In this document: piece after piece, positions 18,078 through 26,387 of the stretch
How positions within the stretch are numbered: the first letter of the stretch is position 1
Layout of the letters: each line of letters opens with the position of its first letter
Translations under genes and position numbers: made by a program
Assembly: GCF_900199435.1 (NCBI RefSeq)
Contig: NZ_OAML01000002.1
Span: forward strand, 310,001 to 374,000
Reading direction: 5' to 3'
DNA from: Pygmaiobacter massiliensis
GTDB lineage: Bacteria > Bacillota > Clostridia > Oscillospirales > Ruminococcaceae
Length of the DNA: 64,000 bases
Notes under the pieces: model-generated
What the model saw: only the letters and a program-made list of their open reading frames with translations
The model's database searches: none
What the model was told of the DNA's origin: nothing

Positions 18078-18749
18078 CTAACTCTCGTAATCAATCATTG
18101 GTCCACTTGCGTATTCGCCGTAAATAAAATATCTCTCTTTTACAAAACCCAGAGCTGTAAAGGGGTAGCAAGTATATAAAATTAAGTTTTCTTCCGTCTT
18201 TGAAAAATCATACGCTGTGGGGTCTCGATAATCTTTAATCCCCATATCTTGGACACGATAAGTGTATTCTCCATAATGAGTACGCACGCTTACAATGTCC
18301 CCAATCTGTACATCCTGCAACCCATTAAAAAAGGTGCTGCAATGGCCTGCAAGAAGCACTGTTTTATGATCTCCCGGGATACCCACACCTGCGTCGTCTG
18401 CGTAGGTGCCTACGCCGCGGTTGAGCTCTCGATTGCTGTCGCCGTAATACAAAGGAGCGTCTACTGAGGTACCCTCAATTGTAATTTGTCCATAAAGGTC
18501 ACCTTTGTCGGGATATTCAAAGGCGCTGCGAGAGACTTTTCCGTTTTTCGCAATATTCTGAGAGAGGTCTGAAAACAAATCTGCTGGCTGGGCATGTGGT
18601 AAATCCACAAACAAATAATTCGCTAAACTCAAATATGGTTCTACCACTGGCTTTGCCGTGAAAAATAAAAGAGTCAATGTAATTGCGAGAAATAGGATGG
18701 GGATAAAAACATACTGCGCTACTGTTGTTTTTTGTGTTTTATCCAACAT
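18078..18749 (-). CDS. Sortase (class D-like transpeptidase)
   Basis: A 223-residue sortase with an N-terminal membrane anchor (about residues 13-31). The catalytic triad is visible: His136 in LLAGHCSTFF, Cys194 in LILYTCYPF and Arg206 in VKERYFIYG. The TxTC-type cysteine context (here LYTC) and small size fit class D or related housekeeping-type enzymes rather than class B. It would cleave a sorting signal on exported proteins and join them to the wall. The next gene upstream encodes a secreted protein with a C-terminal hydrophobic stretch, the obvious candidate substrate. Confidence 0.9.
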   Translation of the reverse strand: MLDKTQKTTVAQYVFIPILFLAITLTLLFFTAKPVVEPYLSLANYLFVDLPHAQPADLFSDLSQNIAKNGKVSRSAFEYPDKGDLYGQITIEGTSVDAPLYYGDSNRELNRGVGTYADDAGVGIPGDHKTVLLAGHCSTFFNGLQDVQIGDIVSVRTHYGEYTYRVQDMGIKDYRDPTAYDFSKTEENLILYTCYPFTALGFVKERYFIYGEYASGPMIDYES

Positions 18750-18777
18750 GCACTCAATCCCTTCTTTTCGCTTTATT

Positions 18778-18845
18778 TAAACGTCACGATTTTTGTGACG
18801 GTTTCTATTCGTAAGGAGAGAGACCCCGAGGCCTCTCTCTGCTTC
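18778..18845 (-). other. Two hairpins between the surface protein and sortase genes
   Basis: The gap holds an inverted repeat CGTCAC...GTGACG (18781-18801) and a longer one around AGAGAG...CTCTCT (18820-18840). On the minus strand neither is followed by a strong T-run, so they may be a partial terminator or an RNA processing/stability element that lets the surface protein be made in excess over sortase. This is inference. Confidence 0.4.
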
Positions 18846-18871
18846 TTTTAGAAGCAACTTAAGTGGAGCTT

Positions 18872-19468
18872 TTACGCACCCATCTCAAGTTTACGGGCTT
18901 TTACAGTAGCCACGCCCAGAACGCCCACAACAGCAAGTGCAACTACAGTTGCAGCTGTCTGAAGGTTGGAACCAGTGGATTTAATAACTCCAGTGGTAAC
19001 CGGGGTAGTGGTGGTGGAACCGCTGTTGACCTTCCAATCGCCTGCAACGCTTGCATTTGTAACAACAGCTTTGCCACCAACGGTAGCAGTAGCTTTTGCG
19101 GTTACAGTGCCTTTTGCAGTATCAATAGCCAGGTCAGACAAAGCAACTTTGACATCCGAACCCAAGGCAGCATTGATGGCATTGATAGCAGCATCAACAT
19201 CTGCAGCGCTCAAGGTGCCAGCATTTACTTTAGTCCGTACGCCTTCTGCCTGTGCTTTGATGATATCAGCATCTACAGCAGCAATCTGCGCATCGGTCAT
19301 TTCGTTAACAACCTGCAGTGCCAAAGCTTTCTGAGAAGCAGTAGCAATGTTATTGCCATTGATCATCCCAGTCAGCTGGTCACGGCTATAGTTGGTTGCT
19401 GCAAATGCGGATACACTTAATGCGAGTGCCAAAACCAAAACCAGTGCAACGGAAATTAATTTTTTCAT
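18872..19468 (-). CDS. Secreted surface protein with non-canonical sorting signal
   Basis: About 198 residues. A clear signal peptide (KKLISVALVLVLALALS, cleavage likely after SAFA) is followed by a helical region with many Ala and Asp, then a Thr-rich linker (GSTTTTPVTTG). The C-terminus has IKSTGSN, a hydrophobic run of about 20 residues and a basic tail (KARKLE). This is the architecture of a sortase substrate, but LPXTG is replaced by a KSTG-type motif. Start ATG at 19468 has AAAGGAGG upstream. The adjacent sortase supports the pairing. The function of the mature domain is unknown. Confidence 0.8.
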   Translation of the reverse strand: MKKLISVALVLVLALALSVSAFAATNYSRDQLTGMINGNNIATASQKALALQVVNEMTDAQIAAVDADIIKAQAEGVRTKVNAGTLSAADVDAAINAINAALGSDVKVALSDLAIDTAKGTVTAKATATVGGKAVVTNASVAGDWKVNSGSTTTTPVTTGVIKSTGSNLQTAATVVALAVVGVLGVATVKARKLEMGA

Positions 19469-19537
19469 CTTAAATATCCTCCTTTCCACCAAATTTTATA
19501 TAAACGGTTCATACAAACCGGTTATATCAATTTGAGG

Positions 19538-20404
19538 CTATGCGCTCAAATACTCTTCCAGGCAGAGGCCGCTCTCGTAAATAAGCTTTGCCTGCTCTCC
19601 GCCCACATAGCGATAATGCCAGGGCTCATAAATTACGCCGGTCACATCCTGCTTATCTTTGGGATAGCGCAAGATAAAACCATATTTCCAAGCCTCTCTG
19701 GCAAGCCACTGGCATTCTGGCGTTTGTTCGTAATCTTCTTCCATGCGTTGGTTGTAGGTTGCTACGATATCTAATGCCAAGCCCAAATTGTGTTCACTTT
19801 CACCGGGCTTTGCTACCAGAGTTTGTGCTTCCTCTGCCGCTTGTTCTGCTGACATTTCTGAAGACAATTCTCGGACTTTTGCATTATAAAGTTGTTGTTG
19901 CTTTTCATAAGAACGGTATGCTGAAGCAATTTTCAGCTTCATACCATCCGCAGTTGCCGCATCAAGCAGTGCCGCAAAATCGTCAGCTGCCCGGGCATCT
20001 AAGTAATATCCTGCTGTATCGATTGCAACCGTTTGCACATCAAAGCCTTCTGGCAAAGGATTGGCACGATTCACCAGTTTTAAATACCATTCTTCTCTTG
20101 GGATAGGATCTGGAGTGGGAGCGGGTGTAGGTGCAGGAGTTGACGGAGCAACCTCTTGCGCCATTGCTGTGCTCACAATGCTGGGCGCAGCAACTTCCTT
20201 AGCAGGTTCACGTTGCGTAAAATAAAAAATCACCAACAGCAGTATCGTTATTGCTATTAAGGTGATAAAAACGACCGCCAGTGTTCGGATAAGCTTATCC
20301 ATCTTTCTTGAAAGATGCGCTGTGTTTGAAGTTGGCAGCTCAGTTTCCACTTTAGGTTCTGGCTTTTCTGCGCCATCCTCAAAATATTTCATCTCAATAG
20401 ACAT
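19538..20404 (-). CDS. D-alanyl-D-alanine carboxypeptidase, VanY/M15B type
   Basis: A 288-residue membrane-anchored peptidase. A membrane segment lies at about residues 41-65, followed by a Pro/Thr-rich linker (STPAPTPAPTPDP). The M15B domain contains IASAYRSYEKQQQLY, the zinc motif SEHNLGLALD (S-x-H-x6-D) and EPWHYRYVG with the second zinc histidine. Such enzymes trim the terminal D-alanine of peptidoglycan stem peptides at the outer face. Being between cpsB and a sortase-surface protein pair, it may tailor the wall for attachment of polymer or protein. AAGGAG precedes the ATG. Confidence 0.9.
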   Translation of the reverse strand: MSIEMKYFEDGAEKPEPKVETELPTSNTAHLSRKMDKLIRTLAVVFITLIAITILLLVIFYFTQREPAKEVAAPSIVSTAMAQEVAPSTPAPTPAPTPDPIPREEWYLKLVNRANPLPEGFDVQTVAIDTAGYYLDARAADDFAALLDAATADGMKLKIASAYRSYEKQQQLYNAKVRELSSEMSAEQAAEEAQTLVAKPGESEHNLGLALDIVATYNQRMEEDYEQTPECQWLAREAWKYGFILRYPKDKQDVTGVIYEPWHYRYVGGEQAKLIYESGLCLEEYLSA

Positions 20405-20431
20405 GCTCTAGCTCCTTAGCAGGTTTAATAA

Positions 20432-21193
20432 TTAAACCCAATAGTTAAGCAGACGTTTTGGTTCGTGTGGTTCTTCCGGAGTAAAATCTTCTTTTGAAAA
20501 GATTTTAACCGCATTGCATAGCAACGTAGATACCCGTTCGGCTCGTACCATACCAGACAGCTCCTCTATTCCTTTTTTCATCTGGGGTGGCCTTCTCTCT
20601 AGCGAGTGGGCATCACTAGCAATCACGTGCACTAAATTCCAATTGATCATTTTTCTGATGATCTTTTTTCTTTTTTTATTGTGAAGTAAACTGCTTGCAT
20701 TGATTTGTGCAAGGGCCCCAGCGGAAACCAGTTCGTAAAGCAAATGAGGATTTTTCATGATGTAAGGATATCGTTCTACATGTGCCAGAATTGGCACAAT
20801 ACCTTTGAGCTGCAATTGATAAAAAACATCCTTTACCCATGCCGGGAAATGCGTAACCGGAAGCTCTACTAAAAGGTAAGGCGTATCCTGAAGGCACAGC
20901 TTTCCAAAATCCAGCGTAGCAACGGCAGGAGAAAAATAGACTTCTGCTCCCATTCTATATTCGAGCGCCACCATTTCTGTTGTCTTTTCCTGCATGAGAA
21001 GCTCAAATGCTTCCTCGCGCTTTTGCAAAAATTCTTCCAGCGTCTGGTCTTCACATCGAAAATGTGGTGTGAAAGCGACGCGGCTGACGCCGTCATTATA
21101 CTGGCGTGCCAGCAGTGCTCTGGCCATCGTGACATCTTTTGCTCCGTCATCTATGCCCGGCAAAATATGAGAGTGTAAGTCTGCGATAAGCAA
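20432..21193 (-). CDS. cpsB: Tyrosine-protein phosphatase CpsB/YwqE (PHP fold)
   Basis: A 253-residue metal-dependent phosphatase of the polymerase-and-histidinol-phosphatase family. It opens MLIADLHSHILPGIDDGAKD with the metal-binding histidines 7 and 9, then TPHFRCED, GAEVYFSP, ILAHVERYPYI and VIASDAHSLERR. It removes phosphate from the tyrosine-rich tail of the partner kinase encoded immediately upstream. The start codon is TTG at 21193 with GAAAGGAG eight bases upstream. Order cpsC-cpsD-cpsB is the standard Gram-positive capsule control unit. Confidence 0.93.
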   Translation of the reverse strand: MLIADLHSHILPGIDDGAKDVTMARALLARQYNDGVSRVAFTPHFRCEDQTLEEFLQKREEAFELLMQEKTTEMVALEYRMGAEVYFSPAVATLDFGKLCLQDTPYLLVELPVTHFPAWVKDVFYQLQLKGIVPILAHVERYPYIMKNPHLLYELVSAGALAQINASSLLHNKKRKKIIRKMINWNLVHVIASDAHSLERRPPQMKKGIEELSGMVRAERVSTLLCNAVKIFSKEDFTPEEPHEPKRLLNYWV

Positions 21194-21219
21194 GCTCGTT
21201 CTCCTTTCCTGATTGCAGG

Positions 21220-21951
21220 TTAAACGTGTTGATAGTTATATTCGTACGAATAGTAGTAGCCGTTATCTTTGGCAACGCCCTTAAAATCAAACCGATTGAG
21301 AACGCTGCCGATGATATTCACGCCCACGCTTTCCAGGTTTTGTTTCGCAAGCTTGACGGATTCAATGGTAACGTACTTATGGCGAATCACCAATACCGCA
21401 CCATCAGTCAGACGTCCGAGCACCGCTGCGTCGGTAACCACCGATACCGGCGGTGCATCGAAGATGATATAATCGTAGGTTTTCTCCATTTCGCTGATTA
21501 GCGCTTCCATCTTCTTGCTGCCAAGAATTTCTGCGGGGTTCGGGGGCACGGCGCCAGCTACAAGCACCTCTATTTTTAAATCGCTAAAGGAAACAACGCT
21601 TTCTTCCAAAGTTGCCTCTCCGCTGAGCACAGAGGTCAACCCTTGAGAGCGCCGGTTGATTTTGAGGTAGCGGTGCAAAATAGGTTTTCTCAAATCGCAG
21701 TCTACCAGCAATACTCGTTTGTCCGTTTCGCCAAGGGTAACGGCAAGGTTAATCGCTACATTGCTCTTTCCTTCTTCCGGGATAGAGCTAGTGACGACGA
21801 TTTTTTTGTAGTCCCCGTTAACCGTCATAAAATTCAAATTAGTGCGTAGGGATTTATAAGCTTCTACATACTGAAATGGTGCAGCAGCAGAAATAATGTG
21901 CAAGGAACGATTTTCTTTTTTCGCTTTTTGCTTTTTCTTTCCTAATTTCAT
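21220..21951 (-). CDS. cpsD: Tyrosine-protein kinase CpsD/CapB
   Basis: A 243-residue BY-kinase. It has the deviant Walker A SSIPEEGKSN at residues 55-64, Walker A' VLLVDCDLRKP near 80-90 and Walker B IIFDAPP. The C-terminus is a tyrosine cluster (GYYYSYEYNYQHV) that is autophosphorylated and dephosphorylated by CpsB. It needs the membrane protein encoded just upstream for activation. The phosphorylation cycle sets polymer chain length and amount. A run of Lys/Arg at the N-terminus is usual. AAGGAG lies six bases before the ATG. Confidence 0.94.
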   Translation of the reverse strand: MKLGKKKQKAKKENRSLHIISAAAPFQYVEAYKSLRTNLNFMTVNGDYKKIVVTSSIPEEGKSNVAINLAVTLGETDKRVLLVDCDLRKPILHRYLKINRRSQGLTSVLSGEATLEESVVSFSDLKIEVLVAGAVPPNPAEILGSKKMEALISEMEKTYDYIIFDAPPVSVVTDAAVLGRLTDGAVLVIRHKYVTIESVKLAKQNLESVGVNIIGSVLNRFDFKGVAKDNGYYYSYEYNYQHV

Positions 21952-21960
21952 GGCTTCTCC

Positions 21961-22644
21961 TTAGTCAATTTCAGGGATGACACCCAAGACTGTAAGGCCC
22001 AATCGGCTTTGAATATCTTCACTGGTTTTAAATGTGTTGTTAAACAGCTCTTTTATCAACACAACAGCAACAATTAAAGCCATGCCTAATATTCCGGCAA
22101 TGGCCGTGTTCTTTTTGATGCTCGGAGAAACCGGCTCTGTGCCTACCCGCGCTTCAGAGATCACCTTTACGGAACCGGCCTCCACCATATCCTGAATAAC
22201 TCCGGGCGCCACTTTCGTAATCTCCTGCACAACCGTTTTGGCATATTGCGGATCCGGATTCTGGTAAGAAATTCTCATGACCTGTGTAGCATCTACGGCT
22301 GAAACCACTACTTTTTTAGAAAGTTCTTCATATGTTTCTGAAAGTTTGAGATTGTTGATGACTGGCATTAAAACAGTATCGCTGCGGACGATAATGCTGT
22401 ATGTAGAAACCAAATTTTTAGCTGATGTAATCTGATCATTTGTTACAGTGGCGGATTGATCTTGCCGAGTATTTACAATCATTGTGGCACTCGCCTCATA
22501 TTGAGGCGTGATCAGAAACATTGTAATCATTAGCCCTACAATGGCAGACACTAACGTGGTGGCAACGATCGCAATCAGGTTATGCTTGAGTAAAAGAAAC
22601 ACTTCTCTCAAATCAATTTCTTGTTCATATTCACGCTCTTGCAA
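21961..22644 (-). CDS. cpsC: Chain-length determinant / kinase activator CpsC (Wzz family)
   Basis: A 227-residue protein with an N-terminal membrane segment (about residues 25-48), an extracytoplasmic domain opening QYEASATMIVNTRQ and a second membrane segment near residues 180-200. It ends in a short cytoplasmic tail. This is the CapA/CpsC layout, in which the tail activates the separate kinase CpsD. It is the first gene of the polysaccharide locus, with a promoter about 90 bases upstream. The start codon is TTG at 22644, preceded by GAGGAG. Confidence 0.92.
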   Translation of the reverse strand: MQEREYEQEIDLREVFLLLKHNLIAIVATTLVSAIVGLMITMFLITPQYEASATMIVNTRQDQSATVTNDQITSAKNLVSTYSIIVRSDTVLMPVINNLKLSETYEELSKKVVVSAVDATQVMRISYQNPDPQYAKTVVQEITKVAPGVIQDMVEAGSVKVISEARVGTEPVSPSIKKNTAIAGILGMALIVAVVLIKELFNNTFKTSEDIQSRLGLTVLGVIPEID

Positions 22645-22731
22645 ACAAAACTCTCCTCTTTTTTCAATATCCTCTAAAAGTGCTTTTTATTCCAAAATTT
22701 AGCATAAAAATAGTAAATGCCATATATTTCT

Positions 22732-22761
22732 ATAATATTTCTTTTTTCGTGATTAGGTCAA
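22732..22761 (-). promoter_or_regulatory. Promoter of the capsule/EPS operon
   Basis: On the minus strand TTGACC (22761-22756) and TATTAT (22737-22732) are 18 bases apart, a good sigma-A promoter. It lies about 90 bases before the TTG start of cpsC and is the only clear promoter in front of the locus. Confidence 0.65.
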
Positions 22762-22768
22762 AGAAAAT

Positions 22769-22800
22769 GTTCCCAATGGCCTAATTTTTGTTCCCAATGG
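22769..22800 (-). promoter_or_regulatory. Two direct repeats upstream of the EPS promoter (probable activator site)
   Basis: The 11-base sequence CCATTGGGAAC (minus strand) occurs twice, at 22800-22790 and 22779-22769, with starts exactly 21 bases apart. Two helical turns put both on the same face of the DNA, and the nearer copy ends seven bases upstream of the -35 box. This placement is typical for a dimeric activator that contacts RNA polymerase. The regulator is not identified. Confidence 0.55.
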
Positions 22801-22931
22801 ATTTAGTATCATTTTAATCGATATGTTATAGTAAGTTGAAGAAATGCAAAATCGGCTAAAAAACAACAAATTTACTTTGAGAGAGTAGTCTGTTCGTTAT
22901 ATATCACGTATTTTAAAGTAGCCATAAATAC

Positions 22932-22977
22932 AAATAGGGCAGCGTTGAGATTAAGCTCTCGTCTCTGCCCTATTTTT
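22932..22977 (+). terminator. Strong hairpin with T-run, no gene upstream on this strand
   Basis: AAATAGGGCAG (22932-22942) pairs with CTGCCCTATTT (22965-22975), and five T follow on the plus strand. An inner GAGA/TCTC pair extends the stem. No plus-strand gene precedes it, so it may be left from a deleted gene or block transcription entering the locus. Confidence 0.6.
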
Positions 22978-23125
22978 ACTAATTGAAATATGTTATAATA
23001 TTGTTAAATGATAGTCTAAAAAATCATACAATAAACTTGCATTGTAATAACATTGTAATACGAAATGATTATTGGCACCCACAAATCCTCAATACAGCTC
23101 ATTCTTCCTATGATAGACTATCTTT

Positions 23126-23170
23126 CTCGTAATGGGCAGGTCGCCTGTTCGAATCAGGTCAGTAGCTCCA
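23126..23170 (+). pseudogene. 3' half of a tRNA-Thr (CGT anticodon)
   Basis: The sequence starts at an anticodon loop CTCGTAA, continues with a 3' anticodon stem TGGGC, a five-base variable loop, a T-arm (GCCTG, TTCGAAT, CAGGT), an acceptor strand and an encoded CCA. The bases before the loop (TCTTT) do not pair with the stem, and no D-arm or 5' acceptor strand is present. The break lies exactly at the anticodon loop, a common crossover point of tyrosine integrases, so it is best read as an attachment-site remnant. Confidence 0.7.
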
Positions 23171-23221
23171 AGAAAAGCCCTTATATTTCTCTTGTTTAAG
23201 CCAAATATAAGGGCTTTTCTG
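23171..23221 (+). terminator. Perfect 18-bp terminator after the tRNA remnant
   Basis: AGAAAAGCCCTTATATTT (23171-23188) pairs perfectly with 23203-23220 around a 14-base loop, starting directly after the encoded CCA. It is the natural terminator of the tRNA gene whose 5' half is missing, and would also stop transcription toward the EPS locus. Confidence 0.75.
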
Positions 23222-23384
23222 TTTTGGCAATTTACTTGATTGTATACACAATTTGAATTTTAAATTAAAGCTTATTCGTCTAACATCAGCATTTTTCACC
23301 CAACTTTTGCGTACTAAATACAGTTATTTTCTTTTAGGCATATTTGCATAGCTTAGGGGAAAACTTATGGCAGAGGTGATAAAT

Positions 23385-23585
23385 ATGGCGAAACAAGGCA
23401 TGGCACGTCCGGACTGGACGCACACCCATCCTCGCAACGATGTAGCTCCCGTTCCAGAAATTCAAGGTAAAGCAAAGCATGGCAAGGCTCATGTGCGTCC
23501 TATCATCCCTGGCACAGAAGCCCCTAGCCAAAAAGTGTATCACGAACTAAAAGGTGATGGCACCGTGGGCGATATAGATCCTTAG
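23385..23585 (+). CDS. Small conserved hypothetical protein
   Basis: A 66-residue hydrophilic protein beginning MAKQGMARPDWTHTHPRN and containing the segments APVPEIQGKAKHGK and IIPGTEAPSQKV. I recall similar short proteins in other Clostridia, but no function is known to me. It has no membrane segment or signal peptide. ATG at 23385 is preferred because GAGGTG lies eight bases upstream; the ATG at 23367 lacks a site. A strong terminator follows, so it is a single-gene unit, which argues for a real, independently expressed gene. Confidence 0.7.
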   Translation: MAKQGMARPDWTHTHPRNDVAPVPEIQGKAKHGKAHVRPIIPGTEAPSQKVYHELKGDGTVGDIDP

Positions 23586-23618
23586 GTCAAACAATAATTT
23601 TATATTAATTGAGCAAAT

Positions 23619-23664
23619 AAGAACCCCGGGTGCCACAAACAGTTGGCGCCCGGGGTTCTTTTGT
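23619..23664 (+). terminator. Terminator of the small protein gene
   Basis: A 15-bp GC-rich stem (23621-23635 with 23644-23658) followed by TTTTG. It lies 35 bases after the stop codon. Confidence 0.85.
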
Positions 23665-23722
23665 TTTCTAAATTGCATTTGCTCCTTATTAACCTCTAAC
23701 AAGCGCCATGCCTATGTTACTT

Positions 23723-25474
23723 TTAATATTTTGCCATTGCATATTCTGCGTTACAGCGGTCGAGCTTGTCTTCTTCGTCGGCTTCCTCTAGGTATTCCTG
23801 TTCATTAGAAAGACGGAACTTTTTAACCAGCTCTTTGAGTATATTGGCCTGTCCTGAAAGTTCTTCGCTTGATGCTGCACTTTCCTCTGCGGTTGCAGAA
23901 TTGGTTTGTACCACAGCAGAGATTTGTTCTGCTCCCTGTAGCACTTGATCTACAGCATCTGCCTGTTCTGTGGATGCCATTGAAATTTGCTCCATTAATG
24001 TCAGGCTGTTTTTGGCTTCCGCGGCCATATTATCTATGGTCTGAGCAATCTCGCCTGTAATTGTTTGGCCCTTTTGCACGGCCTGAATTGACTGCTCTAT
24101 CAGCTGGGCAGTAGTTTTTGCGCTTTCGGCGGATTTCTGCGCCAGATTCCTCACTTCATCGGCGACAACAGCAAATCCTTTGCCTGCTGTTCCTGCGCGA
24201 GCTGCTTCTACTGCGGCATTCAGTGCCAGAATGTTGGTCTGAAACGCGATGTCGTCGATATCTTTGATGATTTTTTGTATATTATTTGATGAAGCATTGA
24301 TTTCAGTCATGGCTTTTTGCATTACCTGCATTTGCTCGTGTCCGGTGTCTACTTGCTGATTGGTACGTCGCAGATTTTCCTGACCTTCTGTTACATGCGC
24401 TACAACTTCGTGAATACTGTTGTTCATCCCCTGTAAAGAGGCAACCAGTTCTTCTACGCTATTTGCCTGTTCGGTAGAACTTTGGGACAAGACCTGGGCA
24501 CCGCTTGCTATTTGTTCTGCACCGCCTGAAACCTGGTCAGCACTTTCGTTAATCTGCTGCAAGGTTTCACTAAGGTTATCCCGCAATATATCTAGAGACT
24601 TTAAAATAGGCGCAAAATCACCTTTATATGCTGTCTCATCCTGTGTGTTAACACAAAAGTCACCTTTAGACATCGCCTCTACCATATAGCTGATATCATT
24701 AATCAGCGAGTGGTATCCTCGCGTCATTTCGCGCATATTTTCTGCAAGGCTGCCAATCTCATCGCGTGATTGATAGGTAATTTCGACATTCAAATCGCCT
24801 TCTGCCATACTATGCGCGGCCTTTTCAATTTCGTGTAGTGGCTTAGTAATCATCCGAATAATCGCTAGACCCATTACGATTGCTACCCCAAAAGAAGCAG
24901 CTGTAACCAGTAAAATAATCGTTTGCGTGTATTTTGTGCGTGTAACACTGTTTTGCAGCAACGCCGTCTTTTGCTGCTGTACTGCTTCGTCAATCGTCCC
25001 CAGTGCTTCGGAGGCTTTTTGCGCAGCTGGCAACAGCTCGTTTTTGTAAAGGCGCTGCGCGGTCTCTTTATCCGTTAGCGACAAGGAGTAAATGCGCCGA
25101 CTGAGCTCATCAGAAGAGCTAGTTAAGCCTCGGAAGATTTTAACTTGATTTTGATACTCGGGGTAATTTTCCAAGAGATAGGTCAGGTCATTGGCAAGGT
25201 TTTGGGTGTGCGCTTGATATTCGGCATACAACGCATCCACATCCTTCTGTGTTACAGCTAACACCATTTGTGCTGTAATTGCAGAAGATGCCTCTACATT
25301 GTATTTAACCTCGTCTACACGCTCCATTACTTGATAAGCATCCTCATCAAATTGCCCTATCATTTTGTTCATGGTGCTCATTGCACCAGAAGACATCCAA
25401 GTTGCCAAAGAGAATAAAATTAAAATTAAACCAAAACCAAGAACCAGTTTACTGCGCACTTTCATATGTTTCAC
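23723..25474 (-). CDS. Methyl-accepting chemotaxis protein
   Basis: A 583-residue chemoreceptor. The first membrane segment is at about residues 10-30, followed by a helical four-helix-bundle-type ligand domain to about residue 185, a second membrane segment near 190-210, HAMP ([17 protein letters not shown]) and the long signalling coiled coil. The hairpin tip [22 protein letters not shown] is fully conserved and binds CheA/CheW. The C-terminal tail lacks a recognisable CheR pentapeptide. It is monocistronic. The start is either GTG at 25474 (AGGTGA upstream) or the ATG three codons later. The ligand cannot be predicted. Confidence 0.93.
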   Translation of the reverse strand: MKHMKVRSKLVLGFGLILILFSLATWMSSGAMSTMNKMIGQFDEDAYQVMERVDEVKYNVEASSAITAQMVLAVTQKDVDALYAEYQAHTQNLANDLTYLLENYPEYQNQVKIFRGLTSSSDELSRRIYSLSLTDKETAQRLYKNELLPAAQKASEALGTIDEAVQQQKTALLQNSVTRTKYTQTIILLVTAASFGVAIVMGLAIIRMITKPLHEIEKAAHSMAEGDLNVEITYQSRDEIGSLAENMREMTRGYHSLINDISYMVEAMSKGDFCVNTQDETAYKGDFAPILKSLDILRDNLSETLQQINESADQVSGGAEQIASGAQVLSQSSTEQANSVEELVASLQGMNNSIHEVVAHVTEGQENLRRTNQQVDTGHEQMQVMQKAMTEINASSNNIQKIIKDIDDIAFQTNILALNAAVEAARAGTAGKGFAVVADEVRNLAQKSAESAKTTAQLIEQSIQAVQKGQTITGEIAQTIDNMAAEAKNSLTLMEQISMASTEQADAVDQVLQGAEQISAVVQTNSATAEESAASSEELSGQANILKELVKKFRLSNEQEYLEEADEEDKLDRCNAEYAMAKY

Positions 25475-25677
25475 AATTTGTCACCTGTATTCTATATTTT
25501 TAATTATTATACACTTTTCGACATTAAGATGAAATATTTTTGTATATATTTCAAATATTTTTTATTTTTATCTATAAATTTATATATAAAATCAATTTGT
25601 TCGTTTCTCTTTTCGAGTTTTGCTTTTCCTTTTTCAGTATTTTGATATAATAAGAAAAAAGAGATGGGGTGACGCCA

Positions 25678-26241
25678 TTGTCGCAAACCACCAAACGCGC
25701 CTTAGAAGCTTCTTTAAAAACGCTTCTTTTACAAAAGCCCTTAGATAAAATCACCATTGCTGATATTACAGAGGACTGCGGTATCAGCCGTATGACCTTT
25801 TACTATCACTTTAAAGATATTTATGATTTAGTGGAATGGTCCTGTGCAGAGGATGCCGCCAAAGCCCTTGCCGGCAAAAAAACTTATGCCACCTGGCAAC
25901 AGGGCTTTCTGCAAATCTTTGAAGCCGTGGTTGAGAATAAGCCTTTTATCATGAACGTTTACCATTCTGTCAGCCGCGAGCAGGTGGAGCTTTACCTGCA
26001 TAAAGTAACCTATGACTTGCTGATTGGCGTGGTAGAAGAAAAAGCTGCGGGCATGACGGTGCGGGAAGAGGATAAAAAGTTTATTGCTGATTTTTACAAA
26101 TGGGCCTTTGTCGGCATTATGCTGGACTGGATTAAAGGCGGCATGCGTGAAGACCCGCAAAAGATTATCGACCGCCTGGCAATGCTCATTCACGGGGATG
26201 TAACGCGTGCTCTGGGCAACTACCGTACCGATAAAAATTAG
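25678..26241 (+). CDS. TetR/AcrR family regulator (DhaS-like)
   Basis: A 187-residue regulator. The N-terminal helix-turn-helix covers about residues 20-45 (ITIADITEDCGISRMTFYYHFKD), and the C-terminal domain resembles TetR_C of the DhaS group. The frame opens at GTG 25669, but the TTG at 25678 gives the standard start MSQTTKRALEASLK and has GGGGTGA six bases upstream, so I choose it. It precedes oleate hydratase on the same strand with a terminator in between, and is probably the regulator of that gene. A second TetR of the same type lies at 33005. Confidence 0.87.
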   Translation: MSQTTKRALEASLKTLLLQKPLDKITIADITEDCGISRMTFYYHFKDIYDLVEWSCAEDAAKALAGKKTYATWQQGFLQIFEAVVENKPFIMNVYHSVSREQVELYLHKVTYDLLIGVVEEKAAGMTVREEDKKFIADFYKWAFVGIMLDWIKGGMREDPQKIIDRLAMLIHGDVTRALGNYRTDKN

Positions 26242-26278
26242 ACAAATTTGCCCGAATGATAAAATTTTTTACATATCG

Positions 26279-26316
26279 GCCGCTGTGATAGATTTTTCTA
26301 CACAGCGGCTTTTCTG
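26279..26316 (+). terminator. Terminator after the TetR gene
   Basis: GCCGCTGTG (26279-26287) pairs with CACAGCGGC (26301-26309), followed by TTTTCTG. Confidence 0.75.
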
Positions 26317-26320
26317 TTTA

Positions 26321-26348
26321 TTGTTTTTGTTGTGTGAAAAGCTAGAAT
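26321..26348 (+). promoter_or_regulatory. Probable promoter of oleate hydratase
   Basis: TTGTTT (26321-26326) and TAGAAT (26343-26348) are 16 bases apart, 40 bases upstream of the ATG with its CGGAGG site. The -35 is weak, and no perfect palindrome for the TetR regulator was identified by eye. Confidence 0.45.
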
Positions 26349-26387
26349 AAAGGCATACACCAAACCAAATAAACGGAGGTATTAACT

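Noticed and set aside
18872-19468. A canonical LPXTG anchor in the secreted protein.
   Set aside because: No LPXTG, NPXTG or LPXTA is present; only a KSTG-type motif precedes the hydrophobic tail.
23010-23090. The tandem CATTGTAATA repeats near 23038-23062 as an independent regulatory repeat.
   Set aside because: They are short, AT-rich and lie in a gene-free stretch; only two copies occur and no promoter is adjacent.
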